54,717 nucleotides of DNA from the NCBI GenBank assembly GCA_021738045.1, contig JAIPCU010000002.1, forward strand, positions 1 to 54,717, read 5' to 3'. The notes beneath the pieces are model-generated. The model was not told the DNA's origin. It worked only from the letters and a program-made list of their open reading frames with translations, and made no database searches. The first letter of the stretch is position 1. Each line of letters opens with the position of its first letter. This document shows positions 25,104 to 34,017 of the stretch, one piece after another. A program made the position numbers and the translations under genes. This stretch comes from Candidatus Methylopumilus sp. (lineage in GTDB: Bacteria > Pseudomonadota > Gammaproteobacteria > Burkholderiales > Burkholderiaceae_B).

Positions 25104-27459
25104 CTGCGGCCCCTTGTCGATTATCGGGGGCAGCGGCTGGCAAAGGAGCAGGCTTGGCGTCTGCAACAACCTTGCTGGCAGAGGTTTCGAGCGGGCTCTG
25201 GATCACAACACCTTCAACTCCGGTCAGGCGCGACTGAGCCTGGTACAAATCGTGGTACGCGCCGCCGCGAGCCAGTAAGTCGTCATGGTTACCAATCTCG
25301 ACAATCTCGCCACGATCAAGCACGACCAAACGATCGGCCTTGCGCAAGGTACTCAAGCGATGTGCGATCGCAATTGTGGTGCGACCTTGAATCAGGTTAT
25401 CCAGAGCTTCTTGGATCTCCATCTCGGTGGTGGTGTCAACCGATGAGGTCGCTTCATCCAAAATGAGAATCCGTGGATCAATCAGTAGCGCGCGCGCGAT
25501 TGAGATACGTTGACGCTCGCCGCCAGACAGCGCTTGACCTCGTTCGCCGACGAGTGAATCGTATCCTTGAGGCAGTCGCAAAATAAACTCGTGCGCACGC
25601 GCTGCACGCGCCGCCGCGACAATCTCTGAACGCGTTGCCTCAGGTTTACCGTAGGCGATGTTTTCAGCAATCGTGCCGAAAAACAAGAACGGCTCTTGCA
25701 ACACCAAACCAATGTTTCGCCTGAACGAGGCAAGCGAGTAGGCTCGGATATCAACGCCGTCCACTTTGATCCCACCCTCGGTGACATCATAAAAACGGCA
25801 AATCATATTCACCAGCGAACTCTTGCCCGAACCGCTGTGACCCACTAAGCCGATCATCTCGCCCGCGCCGATACTTAAATTGACGTTGCGCAATACCGTT
25901 CTGCTGCCGTAGCGAAAGCCAACATTGCTCAACTCAATACGCCCTTCTACACGCTCAAGCGGCACGGGACGCTGTGCATCGGGCACGCTCGACACGTGAT
26001 CCAAAATATCAAAAATACGCTTGGCTCCAGCAGCCGCTTGCTGCGTGTGCGACACAATGCGGCTCATTGAATCTAGTCGCGTGTAAAACCGGCCGATATA
26101 AGCCAAAAAGGCTGCCAGTACGCCAACCGTGATGGTGCTACTTGCCACCTGTGAAATACCGAAAATCCAAACCACCAGCAAGCCAATTTCAGTTAAGAAA
26201 GTCACAGAGGGCGCAAAGAGTGCCCACACTTTATTGATACGATCGTTGACCGCGAGATAACGGTCATTCGCTTCGCGAAACCGCGCGACTTCGCGGTGCT
26301 CTTGCGCAAACGCTTTGACCACCCGAATACCCGGAATCGTGTCAGCCAGCACGTTGGTCAGTTCGCTCCAAGAGCGATCAACCTTTTCAAAACCAAAGCG
26401 CAAACGATGGCGCACCAAGTGAATCATCCAGATAATCACTGGTAACGGGATGAGCGTGGTCAGCGCCAACCATGGATCAATCGAGATCAAGATACATGCC
26501 GTCATCACGATCATCAGCACGTCGTTGGCAAAATCAAGCAAATGCAACGACAAAAAGATATTAATGCGATCGGTTTCACTGCCAATGCGCGCCATCAAGT
26601 CACCGGTGCGCTTACCGCCAAAGTATTGCAATGACAGCGTTTGCAGGTGACTGAAGGTGGCGGTGCGCAGATCAGCGCCGATTCGTTCGCTCACCCAAGC
26701 AAGCAAGTAGGTACGGGCCCACCCAAGCAGCCAAGCCAACAACCCCGCGACCACCAGCCCAGTTAAGTACAACGCCACCAAATCGTAGTTAATCGGCTTG
26801 CCATTTTGAAACGGAATCAAAATGTCATCCATCAACGGCATGGTCAGATACGGTGGCACCAGTGTTGCCGCCGTCGAGAGCAAGGTCAGAATAAAGCCGA
26901 CAATCAGAGGCAATTTGTAAGGCCGAGCAAAACGCGCCAAACGCAACAGCGCCCAAGTATCACTCGGCCCCGCCTGCTCAGTGTCACAAACAGCACACTC
27001 ATCCTGGTCAAGCGCGAAAGGCGTACCGCAGGTTGGGCAAGAGGCAGCAGTGCTCTGCTGTGTATGCAGAGGGTCTGCTAGTTTTTGCTGAAGTTGAGTG
27101 AAGAGCTCGATCAGGCGACCCACCGCAGGCGACATGCCAAGCGTGTGACGCCAGACACTTAAGCGCAGCGCCCCTTCAAAGAGCTCGATGGTACCGACCC
27201 CCGCGTGGTCGCGATGCTGCAATAGTTGCGTGGTGGTAATCGGGAAAACAGCCCAGTCATGCGCCATCGACTCGCGCGATACCAATCGACTGGGCGTCAA
27301 AAACAAGATGCCCGCAGAGAATTGCAAATTCGAATCGAGATCGGGTTCGAGCCAGGCTAAGACTTTTTCGCCCGGTTCTAGCAAAGACTTGATCGCAACG
27401 GCCCAAGCCGTCGGCAGCGTTGACTCAAACGCAGGGTCGGCGGTTGGAAGGGGTGTCAT
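25096..27459 (-). CDS. ABC exporter-type protein associated with cyanophycin metabolism
   Basis: The 787-residue half-transporter has three parts. Residues 1-140 are an unassigned N-terminal region, ending in a zinc-ribbon-like CPTCGTPFALDQDECAVCD near 143-161. A six-helix exporter membrane domain covers about 175-450. The ABC ATPase has Walker A GHSGSGKSS near 543, signature LSGGERQR near 644 and Walker B ILILDEATSSVD near 668. The C-terminal tail is Ala/Pro-rich. It is divergent from the cyanophycin synthetase genes and coupled to DUF1854. Substrate unknown; it should act in the inner membrane as a homodimer. Confidence 0.9.
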   Translation of the reverse strand: MTPLPTADPAFESTLPTAWAVAIKSLLEPGEKVLAWLEPDLDSNLQFSAGILFLTPSRLVSRESMAHDWAVFPITTTQLLQHRDHAGVGTIELFEGALRLSVWRHTLGMSPAVGRLIELFTQLQQKLADPLHTQQSTAASCPTCGTPFALDQDECAVCDTEQAGPSDTWALLRLARFARPYKLPLIVGFILTLLSTAATLVPPYLTMPLMDDILIPFQNGKPINYDLVALYLTGLVVAGLLAWLLGWARTYLLAWVSERIGADLRTATFSHLQTLSLQYFGGKRTGDLMARIGSETDRINIFLSLHLLDFANDVLMIVMTACILISIDPWLALTTLIPLPVIIWMIHLVRHRLRFGFEKVDRSWSELTNVLADTIPGIRVVKAFAQEHREVARFREANDRYLAVNDRINKVWALFAPSVTFLTEIGLLVVWIFGISQVASSTITVGVLAAFLAYIGRFYTRLDSMSRIVSHTQQAAAGAKRIFDILDHVSSVPDAQRPVPLERVEGRIELSNVGFRYGSRTVLRNVNLSIGAGEMIGLVGHSGSGKSSLVNMICRFYDVTEGGIKVDGVDIRAYSLASFRRNIGLVLQEPFLFFGTIAENIAYGKPEATRSEIVAAARAARAHEFILRLPQGYDSLVGERGQALSGGERQRISIARALLIDPRILILDEATSSVDTTTEMEIQEALDNLIQGRTTIAIAHRLSTLRKADRLVVLDRGEIVEIGNHDDLLARGGAYHDLYQAQSRLTGVEGVVIQSPLETSASKVVADAKPAPLPAAAPDNRQGAADV

Positions 27460-27684
27460 CTAGGCGGCACGCGTTGCCCATCAGTCGGCACGAACAACTG
27501 CAGCGGGAAGCGCTTCATTAGGGGCCAACAAGTTCGATTGAAAAATTCGATTGAAGTGAATCTTGCAAGTATAACGACCAACGCCCACCGAAACTACTCT
27601 TAGCCTCGTAAGTTGCTCTTGTTTGGCGATTTTGCTGCGATAATGATGGATTCAAGGTATTGTTGCGACGCAACAAATGATGTA
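27460..27684. promoter_or_regulatory. Divergent intergenic region between the ABC exporter and cphA'
   Basis: This spacer must hold promoters for both directions. A TATACT box for the minus strand is at 27573-27568. A GATAAT box for the plus strand is at 27639-27644, with only poorly spaced upstream TTG boxes. TTCGATTGAA is repeated at 27533 and 27546. TTGTTGCGACGCAACAA (27660-27676) is a perfect 7-bp inverted repeat with a 3-nt centre just before the cphA' start. Promoter boxes are weak calls; the repeats are plain. Confidence 0.45.
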
Positions 27685-29859
27685 ATGACAACTAAAAGCA
27701 AGATCGTGTTCGAGCAAATCGTCAATTTGCTAGGGCCCAACAGTTGGACCTATCGCCCAGTGCTCGAGGCATGGGTAGATTTTGCCGCGATTGAAAACCA
27801 CCCGCCAACGCACAAGACCGCCGCTTTAGCGCGATTACTCGCCTGGGTGCCCGAGTTGGCACAATCGCATCTAAACCCCGAAGCCTCGCCCGGTACGCAA
27901 GGCACTCTAGCCGCGGGGCTCTGGTCGCCTCAGATACTCGAGCATCTGACCCTCACCTTGCAGTCGCTAGCAAATATGCCTGGTGGCTTTGGTGATACAC
28001 ATCAAACCTCTGAACCAACCCTGTATAAAGTCGTCGTACGCGCGTGGCACCCAAGCGTGACCACCTACGCACTGCACGCCGCTCGCGACTTGCTTGAAGC
28101 GGCTTTTAACGATGCTCAGGCTAACGTCGACGCCACGATCGCGCGTCTGCAAGACCTGCGCCACAAGCATTGCCTGGGCCCCAGCACCGCCTGCATCGTC
28201 GACGCCGCCGATGACCGCGATATCCCGGCCATCAGACTCAATACTGGCAACCTATTACAACTTGGCTACGGCATCAATCAACGGCGTATCTGGACAGCCG
28301 AAACCGATCGCACCGGAGCCATCGCCGAAACCATCTCGCGTGATAAAGATCTCACGAAATCTTTACTGCAAGCCTGCGGCGTCCCTGTCCCCACCGGTCA
28401 GGCTGTCGACTCCGCCACTGAGGCTTGGGAGGCAGCGCAAGAGCTCGGCGTTCCAGTTGTCGTTAAACCGAGCGACGGCAATCATGGGCGCGGGGTCTTC
28501 ACCAATCTCAGTACGCAGCAAGAAATCGAACAAGCCTACAACGTTGCCGTTCAAGAAGGCTCGGGCGTGTTGGTTGAACGCTTTATTTTGGGACAAGAGC
28601 ATCGCCTACTGGTGGTGGGTGGCAAATTGATTGCCGCAGCCAAGGGTGAATATGCACAAGTGACGGGCGACGGCGTCAGTTCGATCAAAACGCTAATTGA
28701 TACGCAACTCAACGCCGATCCGCGTCGTGGTCACGAAGAAGACCAACCATTAAATTATGTGCGACTCGACTCGGCGGCCCAACTAGAAATTGCCCGACAA
28801 GGCTATACACCGCAAACGATTTTGTCACTGGGGCAACAGGCTGTCATTCAACGCAACGGCAACGTTGCGGTTGACTGCACCGAGCTGGTGCATCCCGATG
28901 TCGCCGCCCTCGCCTGCACGGCAGCACGCATCGTGGGGTTAGATATCGCCGGGATCGATCTCGTGGCACTCGATATTTCAAAGCCCTTACAACAACAGGG
29001 CGGTGCAATTGTTGAAGTCAATGCGGGGCCTGGCTTGCTGATGCACTTAAAACCTGCCACTGGCACACCGCGTCAAGTTGGGCGCGATATCGTCGCGCAC
29101 AGTTTTGCGCTTGGTGACATGGCGCGCGTACCAGTGATCGGCATCACAGGCTCGCAAGGCAAAACCATGACGGGTAAGCTGCTGTTTCGCCTGTTGACAC
29201 TACATGGCTGGCGCTGTGGCCTCGCCAGCAGTGCCGGGCTATTTGTAGACAAACGACTCTTGCACAGCGGTGACTGCGCCAATTTTGAAAATGCGCGACT
29301 GGTTCTCATGAACCGTGAAGTGCAAACCGCAATTATTGAAAATGGTGCACACCAGTTACTCAGCGAAGGCCTAGCCTACGAGCGCTGCGAGGTTGGCATC
29401 ATCACCCAGATTGACTGGGCAGAAGACCTAGACGCCTACAAAATTCACAGTCACACCGAACGCGTCAAGGTGTACCGCACCCAGATGGACGTCATCCTGC
29501 CCAAAGGCATGGCGGTGCTCAATGCCGACGACCCACACATTGTTGAGCTTGCGCGCCATTGCGATGGCCAAATCACTTGGCTCTGTCTAGCGGGCGACGC
29601 CCCACTGATCCAAGCGCACCTTGCGCAAGGTCAGCGTGTTGTGTCGCTGATCGACGGTAAGCTGGCCTTGCTAGAGGGCACGCGCCAATACGTGCTTTGC
29701 TCAATCGACGCGATCGGCATCACCAAACTCGGGACGGATACGACGCAAACCTATAACGCGCTGGCCGCCGCTGCGGCGGCCTGGGCGCTTGGGCTGACCC
29801 CGGATTTAATTCACGCTGGCTTACTCAGTTTTGATCCGAATACTGCAGTGCCTCAATAA
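27685..29859 (+). CDS. cphA': Cyanophycin synthetase paralogue (CphA2/CphA'-like) with degenerate Mur domain
   Basis: The N-terminal CphA domain (IVNLLGPNSWTYRPVLEAWV) and the ATP-grasp domain are intact: VVVKPSDGNHGRGV, VLVERFILGQEHRLLVV and IVEVNAGPGLLMHL. The Mur-ligase part keeps a P-loop GSQGKTMTGK (near residue 489). It has lost other conserved stretches seen in the next gene: ETARGG is replaced by ENGAHQ and TNIGVGDHLG by TQIDWAEDLD. The last roughly 110 residues, including DYGHNPDA, are missing. This resembles CphA2 proteins, in which only the ATP-grasp site works. I chose the ATG at 27685 (724 aa) because earlier starts are TTG or precede the family start; no strong SD is seen. Confidence 0.85.
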   Translation: MTTKSKIVFEQIVNLLGPNSWTYRPVLEAWVDFAAIENHPPTHKTAALARLLAWVPELAQSHLNPEASPGTQGTLAAGLWSPQILEHLTLTLQSLANMPGGFGDTHQTSEPTLYKVVVRAWHPSVTTYALHAARDLLEAAFNDAQANVDATIARLQDLRHKHCLGPSTACIVDAADDRDIPAIRLNTGNLLQLGYGINQRRIWTAETDRTGAIAETISRDKDLTKSLLQACGVPVPTGQAVDSATEAWEAAQELGVPVVVKPSDGNHGRGVFTNLSTQQEIEQAYNVAVQEGSGVLVERFILGQEHRLLVVGGKLIAAAKGEYAQVTGDGVSSIKTLIDTQLNADPRRGHEEDQPLNYVRLDSAAQLEIARQGYTPQTILSLGQQAVIQRNGNVAVDCTELVHPDVAALACTAARIVGLDIAGIDLVALDISKPLQQQGGAIVEVNAGPGLLMHLKPATGTPRQVGRDIVAHSFALGDMARVPVIGITGSQGKTMTGKLLFRLLTLHGWRCGLASSAGLFVDKRLLHSGDCANFENARLVLMNREVQTAIIENGAHQLLSEGLAYERCEVGIITQIDWAEDLDAYKIHSHTERVKVYRTQMDVILPKGMAVLNADDPHIVELARHCDGQITWLCLAGDAPLIQAHLAQGQRVVSLIDGKLALLEGTRQYVLCSIDAIGITKLGTDTTQTYNALAAAAAAWALGLTPDLIHAGLLSFDPNTAVPQ

Positions 29860-29874
29860 TCACAGGAAATTGTT

Positions 29875-32451
29875 ATGGATGTCTCTCGTATTCGTGCCCT
29901 CCGCGGGCCAAATTTATGGACACGGTTAACTGCCATCGAGGCAGTCGTGACCTGCACCGATCGCGAGGCCAACTTAGACCAGTTGCCAGAATTTTTGACG
30001 CAGCTGCGTGCCCGCTTTCCTGATGTCAAATCTTTGCGCCCCTTCGGTCACAAAGACCCAATCACGATGGCGCATGCACTCGAGGCAGTGAGCTTAGGCT
30101 TACAGGCTGCTGCGGGCTGCCCCGTAGCCTTTGGTCAAACAATGTCAACGCCCGAACACGGTGTCTTTCAAATCGTCTTTCAGTACACCGAAGAACCCGT
30201 TGGTAGACTAGCATTGGATCTGGCCCAGACTTTATGCGTGGCGGCATTGAATAACGAGCCGTTTGACATTACTCAGGCACTATCGCGTTTGCGTGAACTC
30301 GACGAAGACGTTCGACTCGGACCCAGCACAGGTTCAATCGTCAACGCTGCGACCGCGCGCGGGATTCCCTATCGTCGACTCACTGAAGGCAGTTTGGTGC
30401 AGTTTGGTTGGGGCAGTAAACAACAGCGTATTCAAGCCGCAGAAACTGGCAACACAAGCGCCATCGCTGAAGCGATTGCACAAGATAAAGATCTGACCAA
30501 AATGTTGCTCGAGGCAGCCGGCGTGCCGGTACCACGTGGTTTTGTCGTCGAAGATGAAAATGAAGGCTGGGACATCGCCAATAAAATTGGCTTACCCGTG
30601 GTGGTCAAGCCGCGCGACGGCAATCAAGGCAAAGGGGTCGCCGTCAATATCGAAACCCGCGAGCAATTAAACGCAGCGTTCAAGGTCGCCTCAGAGATCA
30701 GCCGCGATGTGATTGTTGAGCAATATATTCCTGGTCACGACTTTAGAATGTTGGTGATTGGCAATCAACTTGTAGCCGCGGCACGACGCGATCCTCCTAC
30801 CGTCATTGGTGATGGCAAACACACCGTGGCGCAACTCGTCGATCAGGTCAACGCAGACCCACTGCGCGGAGACGGCCACGCCACTGCATTAACCAAAATC
30901 CGCTTTGATGAGATTGCTTTGGCCACACTCGCCACGCAAGGGCTCGACGCTCAATCCATTCCTGAAAAAGGCAAGCGCGTCTTGCTGCGAAATAATGCCA
31001 ACTTAAGCACTGGCGGCAGCGCAACCGATGTCACCGACGAGGTGCATCCCGAACTTGCGGCTCGCATGGTCACTGCTGCCCAAATGGTCGGCTTAGATAT
31101 CGCGGGTGTCGATCTCGTTGCCGAAACCATCTTAAAACCGATGGAAGAGCAGCGTGCCGGCATTGTCGAAATCAACGCGGCACCGGGCTTGCGTATGCAT
31201 TTAAGCCCCTCGTTTGGCAAACCACGCCAAGTCGGCGAAGCGATTATTTCAAGCATGTTTGCTGCAGGCGACAACGCGCGCATACCCGTTGTCGCAGTCA
31301 CTGGCACCAATGGCAAAACGACTACCGTACGTCTAACGTCGCATCTGCTGCGTACCAGCGGAAAACGCGTTGGCATGACCAATTCAGATGGCGTGTATAT
31401 TGAGCAACGCTGCATCGACACGGGCGACTGTAGTGGGCCACGCAGTGCGCGCAACGTACTGCTGCATCCTGATGTTGACGCCGCTGTGTTTGAAACGGCC
31501 AGAGGCGGAATTTTGCGCGAGGGCTTAGCCTTTGACCGCTGCGATGTCGCGATTGTCACCAATATCGGCGTGGGTGACCATCTCGGAATGAACTTTATCA
31601 ATACCGTTGACACACTTGCCCTGCTCAAGCGAGTCATCGTTCAAAACGTGGCACCCCACGGTACAGCGGTGCTCAACGCCGCCGATCCCATGGTGGCAAA
31701 AATGGCAGAGGCCTGCCCCGGCACGGTTATCTTTTTTAGCCTTGACCGCCTTCATCCGGTTCTGAACACTCATCGAGCTCAAGGTAAACGTGTGGTGTTC
31801 TGCGACAACGGCCAACTCGTTTGCAGCGAGGCAGGGCAAGACCATTCAATCGCGTTAAGTGCCATCCCCCTGACGCGCAACGGTACGATTAGTTTTCAAA
31901 TCGAAAATGCCATGGCGTCGGTCGCTGCGGCCTGGGCCCTGGGGCTTAGCTGGAAAACAATCGAAGCCGGCATGGCCACCTTCGTCAACGACGCCCAGAC
32001 CGCCCCCGGGCGCTTTAACGTCTTTGACTATCGCGGCGGCACGATCATTGCCGACTACGGTCATAACCCCGATGCTGTTCAAGCGCTTGTGCAGGCGATT
32101 GAAAGCATGCCCGCCACCAAGCGCACTGTCGTCATTAGTGGAGCGGGCGATCGACGCGACGAAGATATCTCTCGCCAAACCGAGATTTTGGGCGAAATTT
32201 TTGACGAAGCGATTTTGTACCAAGATCAGTGCCAACGCGGACGCGAGGATGGTGAGGTCTTAGCGTTACTGCAATTAGGCTTAAAACATGTCTCGCGCAC
32301 AAAAGAGATTCAAGAGATTCGCGGCGAGTTTCTTGCCATTGACACTGCGTTAGCCAAACTGAAACCGGGTCAGCTTTGCCTGATTTTGATTGATCAAGTG
32401 CAAGAAGCGCTTGATCACATCGCTAAGAGAATCGCCGAAGACCAGAATTAA
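29875..32451 (+). CDS. cphA: Cyanophycin synthetase
   Basis: The 858-residue protein has the full CphA1 plan: N domain from VSRIRALRGPNLWTRLTAIEAVV; ATP-grasp domain with VVVKPRDGNQGKGV and GIVEINAAPGLRMHL; and a Mur-ligase-like domain with P-loop GTNGKTTTVRL near residue 475, VFETARGGILREGL, TNIGVGDHLG and DYGHNPDAV near 727. It makes multi-L-arginyl-poly-aspartate from Asp and Arg using ATP, a nitrogen and carbon reserve. The start is 15 nt after cphA' with an AGGAAA ribosome site, so the two form an operon. Cyanophycinase is not in the window. Confidence 0.95.
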   Translation: MDVSRIRALRGPNLWTRLTAIEAVVTCTDREANLDQLPEFLTQLRARFPDVKSLRPFGHKDPITMAHALEAVSLGLQAAAGCPVAFGQTMSTPEHGVFQIVFQYTEEPVGRLALDLAQTLCVAALNNEPFDITQALSRLRELDEDVRLGPSTGSIVNAATARGIPYRRLTEGSLVQFGWGSKQQRIQAAETGNTSAIAEAIAQDKDLTKMLLEAAGVPVPRGFVVEDENEGWDIANKIGLPVVVKPRDGNQGKGVAVNIETREQLNAAFKVASEISRDVIVEQYIPGHDFRMLVIGNQLVAAARRDPPTVIGDGKHTVAQLVDQVNADPLRGDGHATALTKIRFDEIALATLATQGLDAQSIPEKGKRVLLRNNANLSTGGSATDVTDEVHPELAARMVTAAQMVGLDIAGVDLVAETILKPMEEQRAGIVEINAAPGLRMHLSPSFGKPRQVGEAIISSMFAAGDNARIPVVAVTGTNGKTTTVRLTSHLLRTSGKRVGMTNSDGVYIEQRCIDTGDCSGPRSARNVLLHPDVDAAVFETARGGILREGLAFDRCDVAIVTNIGVGDHLGMNFINTVDTLALLKRVIVQNVAPHGTAVLNAADPMVAKMAEACPGTVIFFSLDRLHPVLNTHRAQGKRVVFCDNGQLVCSEAGQDHSIALSAIPLTRNGTISFQIENAMASVAAAWALGLSWKTIEAGMATFVNDAQTAPGRFNVFDYRGGTIIADYGHNPDAVQALVQAIESMPATKRTVVISGAGDRRDEDISRQTEILGEIFDEAILYQDQCQRGREDGEVLALLQLGLKHVSRTKEIQEIRGEFLAIDTALAKLKPGQLCLILIDQVQEALDHIAKRIAEDQN

Positions 32452-32486
32452 AAAACCACGCTCTCTTCGTATTGAAGAGAGCGTGG
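32451..32486 (-). terminator. Terminator hairpin between cphA and phaR
   Basis: A perfect 13-bp stem CCACGCTCTCTTC / GAAGAGAGCGTGG with a GTATT loop sits just after the cphA stop. Read on the minus strand it is followed by TTTTTT, a textbook intrinsic terminator for phaR transcripts. On the plus strand it lacks a T-tract but may still end or protect cphA mRNA. Confidence 0.85.
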
Positions 32487-32600
32487 CGGGATGACCTGTT
32501 CAAACCTCGTTGTCTAAAGAGAACTGCTAGCCACTGTCACGAGAAGCAGTGAAGCGTAGGCTCGCTTGCTCGTCAAGTTTGCGCGCTAAAAAAGAAGCTT

Positions 32601-33170
32601 TTAAGATTTCGCTTTGTCGCCAGCACCACCAGCAGCGAACGGAAACGCCGGAAACATCGCACGAGCCTGCTCTTGCAGTTTGTCTTGCATCTGCCCGAAC
32701 AAATCCTTGCTTTGCTCAACGTATGAATTCATCATATTTTGCATGACCGGTGTTTGGCCACTCATAAATTGAGTCCAAGCCTCGGGCGACAATTGGGTAT
32801 TCCCAAACAAACCTTTCGATTGATCTGCTAGGCGATCTTGCACTTCCATAAACGTCTGGATATTTTTTTCGAGGTAAGTACCCATCATCCCTTGCATGGC
32901 ATGACCATAAAATCGAATGACCTGAGCCAGCATGACCGACGAAAACATCGGCATACCACCGCTCTCTTCTTCGAGAATAATTTGGAGCAAAATACTACGC
33001 GTAAGATCTTCTGCAGACTTGGCATCTACGACTTTAAAGATCTCACTTTTAAGCACTAACTGTTTAACATCTGCCAACGTGATGTAGGTGCTAGTTTGCG
33101 TGTCGTACAGACGACGATTAGGATATTTTTTTATCAGACGTACGGATGCGTCTGTTGCCGCTTCGGTCAT
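32601..33170 (-). CDS. phaR: Polyhydroxyalkanoate synthesis regulator PhaR
   Basis: LIKKYPNRRLYDTQTSTYITLADVKQ near the N-terminus is the PHB/PHA accumulation regulator DNA-binding domain. It is followed by the PHB_acc region (MFSSVMLAQVIRFYGHAMQGMMG) and a Gln/Met-rich tail. PhaR represses phasin and its own gene and binds PHB granules. The track start 33182 is a TTG; the ATG at 33170 has GGAGG 6 nt upstream, giving 189 residues. It is the last gene of phaC-phbB-phaR, and a 9-bp-stem hairpin lies in front of it. Confidence 0.93.
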   Translation of the reverse strand: MTEAATDASVRLIKKYPNRRLYDTQTSTYITLADVKQLVLKSEIFKVVDAKSAEDLTRSILLQIILEEESGGMPMFSSVMLAQVIRFYGHAMQGMMGTYLEKNIQTFMEVQDRLADQSKGLFGNTQLSPEAWTQFMSGQTPVMQNMMNSYVEQSKDLFGQMQDKLQEQARAMFPAFPFAAGGAGDKAKS

Positions 33171-33206
33171 GCATGCCTCCAAAAATAACTATGTCATAAC
33201 AAACGA

Positions 33207-33233
33207 TAGGTTGTTAGCAGCGCCAACAACCTA
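33207..33233 (-). promoter_or_regulatory. Inverted repeat in the phbB-phaR spacer
   Basis: TAGGTTGTT / AACAACCTA form a perfect 9-bp stem around a 9-nt centre between the phbB stop and the phaR start. On the minus strand a weakly T-rich stretch (ATCGTTTGTTATG) follows. It could be a partial terminator that lowers phaR expression or a PhaR autoregulatory site; sequence alone does not decide. Confidence 0.5.
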
Positions 33234-33238
33234 CGGCC

Positions 33239-33976
33239 TTAACCCATGTGCAAACCACCGTTCAACGAAAAATCAGCACCGGTTGAAAACCCTGATTCTT
33301 CTGATGCAATCCACGCCACAATCGAGGCAATTTCTTCAGGACGCCCAAGTCGCTTCACCGGAATCGTTGCGACAATTTTTTCAAGAACTTCGGGGCGTAT
33401 TGCACGCACCATATCGGTGCCAATATAACCGGGCGACACCGTATTGACTGTCACGCCTTTACTGGCAACCTCTTGCGCAAGCGACATCGAAAAACCATGG
33501 ATCGCCGCTTTCGCGGTGGCGTAATTCGATTGCCCAAACTGACCTTTTTGCCCGTTAACCGAACTGATATTGATGATGCGACCAAAACCGCGATCGACCA
33601 TGGCTTCAATCACTTGTTTCGTCACGTTAAACAAACTATTCAGATTCGTATCCATCACGGCTCGCCAGTCGTCGGCCGACATTTTACGAAATACGCCATC
33701 GCGTGTGATCCCAGCATTGTTCACCAGAATATCGACTGGGCCATGCTCAGCCACGACCGCTTTAAACGCAGCTTCACATGAGTTCCAGTCTGAGACATTA
33801 CCGACAGAGGCATAAAACTTATAGCCGAGTGCTGCTTGCTCGGCCAACCATTGTCCGTAGTCACGGCTCGGGCCACAACCCGCAACAACCGTCATTCCTT
33901 CTTTTGCCAACCGCTGACAAATAGCAGTCCCGATCCCACCCATTCCACCGGTTACATACGCTAGCTTTGCACTCAT
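33239..33976 (-). CDS. phbB: Acetoacetyl-CoA reductase
   Basis: This short-chain dehydrogenase has the cofactor motif TGGMGGIG near residue 8, NNAG mid-protein (ILVNNAGITRDG), catalytic Ser in NISSVNGQKGQFGQ and Tyr/Lys in SNYATAK. The GQKGQFGQ stretch is typical of PhaB. It reduces acetoacetyl-CoA to (R)-3-hydroxybutyryl-CoA with NADPH in PHB synthesis. AAGGAG precedes the ATG at 33976 (the track's 34015 is upstream), giving 245 residues. It lies 41 bp after phaC. The beta-ketothiolase phaA is not in the window. Confidence 0.94.
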   Translation of the reverse strand: MSAKLAYVTGGMGGIGTAICQRLAKEGMTVVAGCGPSRDYGQWLAEQAALGYKFYASVGNVSDWNSCEAAFKAVVAEHGPVDILVNNAGITRDGVFRKMSADDWRAVMDTNLNSLFNVTKQVIEAMVDRGFGRIINISSVNGQKGQFGQSNYATAKAAIHGFSMSLAQEVASKGVTVNTVSPGYIGTDMVRAIRPEVLEKIVATIPVKRLGRPEEIASIVAWIASEESGFSTGADFSLNGGLHMG

Positions 33977-34017
33977 CCTCATCTCCTTTTGCCGCGCTGA
34001 CACGGCATTGACCAACG

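Noticed and set aside
30951-31637. 228-aa ORF antisense to cphA
   Set aside because: Shadow of the strongly supported cphA reading frame; Ser/Arg/Thr-rich composition typical of antisense translation.
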